Assembly (NCBI GenBank): GCA_964402115.1
Contig: CAYOBW010000347.1
Span: 1-6,962, forward strand
Length of the DNA: 6,962 nucleotides
Direction of reading: 5' to 3'
Source: CAYOBW01 sp964402115
GTDB taxonomy: Bacteria > Verrucomicrobiota > Kiritimatiellia > UBA8416 > CAYOBW01
Shown: one piece after another, positions 6,148 to 6,962 of the stretch
Position numbering within the stretch: position 1 is the stretch's first letter
How the letters are laid out: each line of letters starts with the position of its first letter
The notes under the pieces: generated by a model
What the model was told of the DNA's origin: nothing
Databases searched by the model: none
Seen by the model: only the letters and a program-made list of their open reading frames with translations
Translations under genes and position numbers: made by a program

Positions 6148-6810
6148 CTACCGCAAGCTCTCCGCTGCTCCCCGTGGCCGCGTCGCGGGGCGGGGGATCG
6201 GCCGCTTGACGATGTCCGTCCGCCTCGTCACCTCGGCGGCTACGGGGCGGGAAGGCGGCGGGCGGCGGGGACAGGCCCCCCGGTGCCAGGTGAACCGGCT
6301 TGTCCAGCCGACGGCGTACTTGCCGAGGAACGCCGTGCGATAGCCAGCCTGCCGCAGCAGGGCCGGGAAGGTCTGCTGCCACTGCGCGGCCGAGAGCGGC
6401 TTCCCAAAATCCTCGATGCCGTGCCGCCGCATGTGCTGGCCGGTGTAGATGCTCGCGCGGCTGCAGCAGCAGATCGCGGTGGTCACGAAGGCCTGCTCGA
6501 ACAGCACGCCCTCCCTGGCCAGCTGGTCCATGTACGGCGTCTTCAGCACCGCGTTGCCCGTGCAGCTCATCCCGTGATACGGCTGGTCATCGGTGAGGAA
6601 GAAGACGAAATTCGGCCGCCGTGGTTTGGCGTTTTCCGTGGCGCGCTCCGCGCCATCCAGGACCTGGCTGCCCGAGGCAGCCTGTCCCGCAAGGCTCAGC
6701 CGGAAAGAGGAACCTGCGCCTTCTCCAGCCATCGAGCAGGTTAACGCGGCCACACTCACGCCAGCCTGTCTCAGAAAGTCGCGCCGTCGCAGTTGCGGAT
6801 TTGTTTTCAT
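6148..6810 (-). CDS. C-terminally truncated Tat-exported sulfatase (probable remnant/pseudogene)
   Basis: The open frame is 220 residues. Residues 8-14 (RRRDFLR) plus a hydrophobic stretch to about 27 form a Tat signal, typical of PVC sulfatases. The alkaline-phosphatase/sulfatase fold starts at 65 (RPNFVFFLTDDQ); Asp74-Asp75 are the expected metal ligands. The formylglycine motif is Cys114-Cys-Cys-Ser-Arg118 followed by ASIYTGQ; the usual form is C-x-[P/A]-x-R, so the third position is Cys here. Lys164 in FLGKY matches the conserved GK active-site lysine. Recognisable sequence ends near residue 169 (about 6300), and the remaining ~50 residues are Arg/Pro-rich and look like random translation. 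Complete family members are usually about 450-550 residues and carry further metal ligands and a C-terminal domain, all missing here. I found no continuation in other frames down to 6000, so a deletion or rearrangement fits better than a point frameshift. The ribosome-binding site is weak. It is probably inactive. Confidence 0.75.
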   Translation of the reverse strand: MKTNPQLRRRDFLRQAGVSVAALTCSMAGEGAGSSFRLSLAGQAASGSQVLDGAERATENAKPRRPNFVFFLTDDQPYHGMSCTGNAVLKTPYMDQLAREGVLFEQAFVTTAICCCSRASIYTGQHMRRHGIEDFGKPLSAAQWQQTFPALLRQAGYRTAFLGKYAVGWTSRFTWHRGACPRRPPPSRPVAAEVTRRTDIVKRPIPRPATRPRGAAESLR

Positions 6811-6825
6811 TTATGGCTCGTTTTC

Positions 6826-6962
6826 TCATGGTGCTTTTAAGCTCGTGGCTCTGGTTTCGTGCAGGTAGTCCGCTATCACAATGACAAGTTGATCTTTGGC
6901 TGGGTCGAAGAACTCAAACCCGTGCGGCCAGCGGAATCTGATAAACCGAGCTTGGCTGCCGG
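6826..6962 (-). CDS. C-terminal end of an unidentified protein (partial, runs off window)
   Basis: An open frame enters from beyond the window edge and ends at TGA 6826-6828. It gives 44 residues, from GSQARFIRFRW to TSLKAP, with alternating hydrophobic strands (ARFIRFRW, FEFFDP, QLVIVIADYLHETR). That pattern of a basic strand, an aromatic strand, a short acidic turn, then a V-I-V-I strand followed by charged residues resembles the C-terminal half of RelE/ParE-type toxins. I regard this as a weak resemblance, not an identification. The stop lies 15 nt before the sulfatase ATG, so the two could be co-transcribed. Too short to assign function, and coding status rests only on the open frame and the plausible protein-like composition. 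Confidence 0.4.
   Translation of the reverse strand, partial: GSQARFIRFRWPHGFEFFDPAKDQLVIVIADYLHETRATSLKAP

Noticed and set aside
6130..6150. Similarity to the universal 16S rRNA 530-loop string GCCGCGGTAA on the minus strand
   Set aside because: Only about a dozen bases agree; sequence on either side does not follow 16S rRNA, so it is a chance match created by the GC-rich hairpin.

Overview
The window is GC-rich bacterial DNA with all credible genes on the minus strand. A Tat-exported, sulfatase-family protein next to very large secreted proteins built from LamG/concanavalin-A-like (LamG_3 type) jelly-roll modules suggests a PVC-superphylum bacterium (Kiritimatiellota, Verrucomicrobiota, Lentisphaerota or Planctomycetota). 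That placement is an inference from gene content; no rRNA or other phylogenetic marker is present.

Layout, in minus-strand transcription order (high to low coordinates). (1) 6826-6962: the last 44 codons of an unidentified protein whose 5' part lies outside the window. (2) 6148-6810: a Tat signal and the N-terminal third of a sulfatase, with an unusual Cys-Cys-Cys-Ser-Arg active-site motif; homology stops near 6300, so it is probably a remnant. (3) 5899-6147: a leader/intergenic region with a GUAA-loop hairpin and an imperfect inverted repeat around an A/T tract. (4) 3133-5898: a 921-residue secreted protein with four LamG-like modules. (5) 269-3046: a second four-module secreted protein of 925 residues, 86 bp downstream. 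Both have strong Shine-Dalgarno sites and are probably co-transcribed. (6) 1-268: no gene, but at least five short perfect palindromes resembling dispersed REP/BIME-type repeats.

The two big genes are tandem paralogues. Module 1 of one resembles module 1 of the other more than its own neighbours, and the same holds for modules 2, 3 and 4. A four-module gene therefore existed first and was then duplicated whole. The proteins carry signal peptides but no visible catalytic domain, membrane anchor or sorting signal, so they are most simply secreted or cell-surface carbohydrate/protein-binding proteins. A link to the neighbouring sulfatase (for example sulfated-polysaccharide use) is suggestive only, because the sulfatase copy looks incomplete.

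I do not see a clear, undescribed defence, mobile or RNA system. The most unusual points are the position-matched module duplication, the five-residue stub of a next module at both C-termini, the triple-cysteine sulfatase motif with abrupt truncation, and the palindrome-rich flanks.
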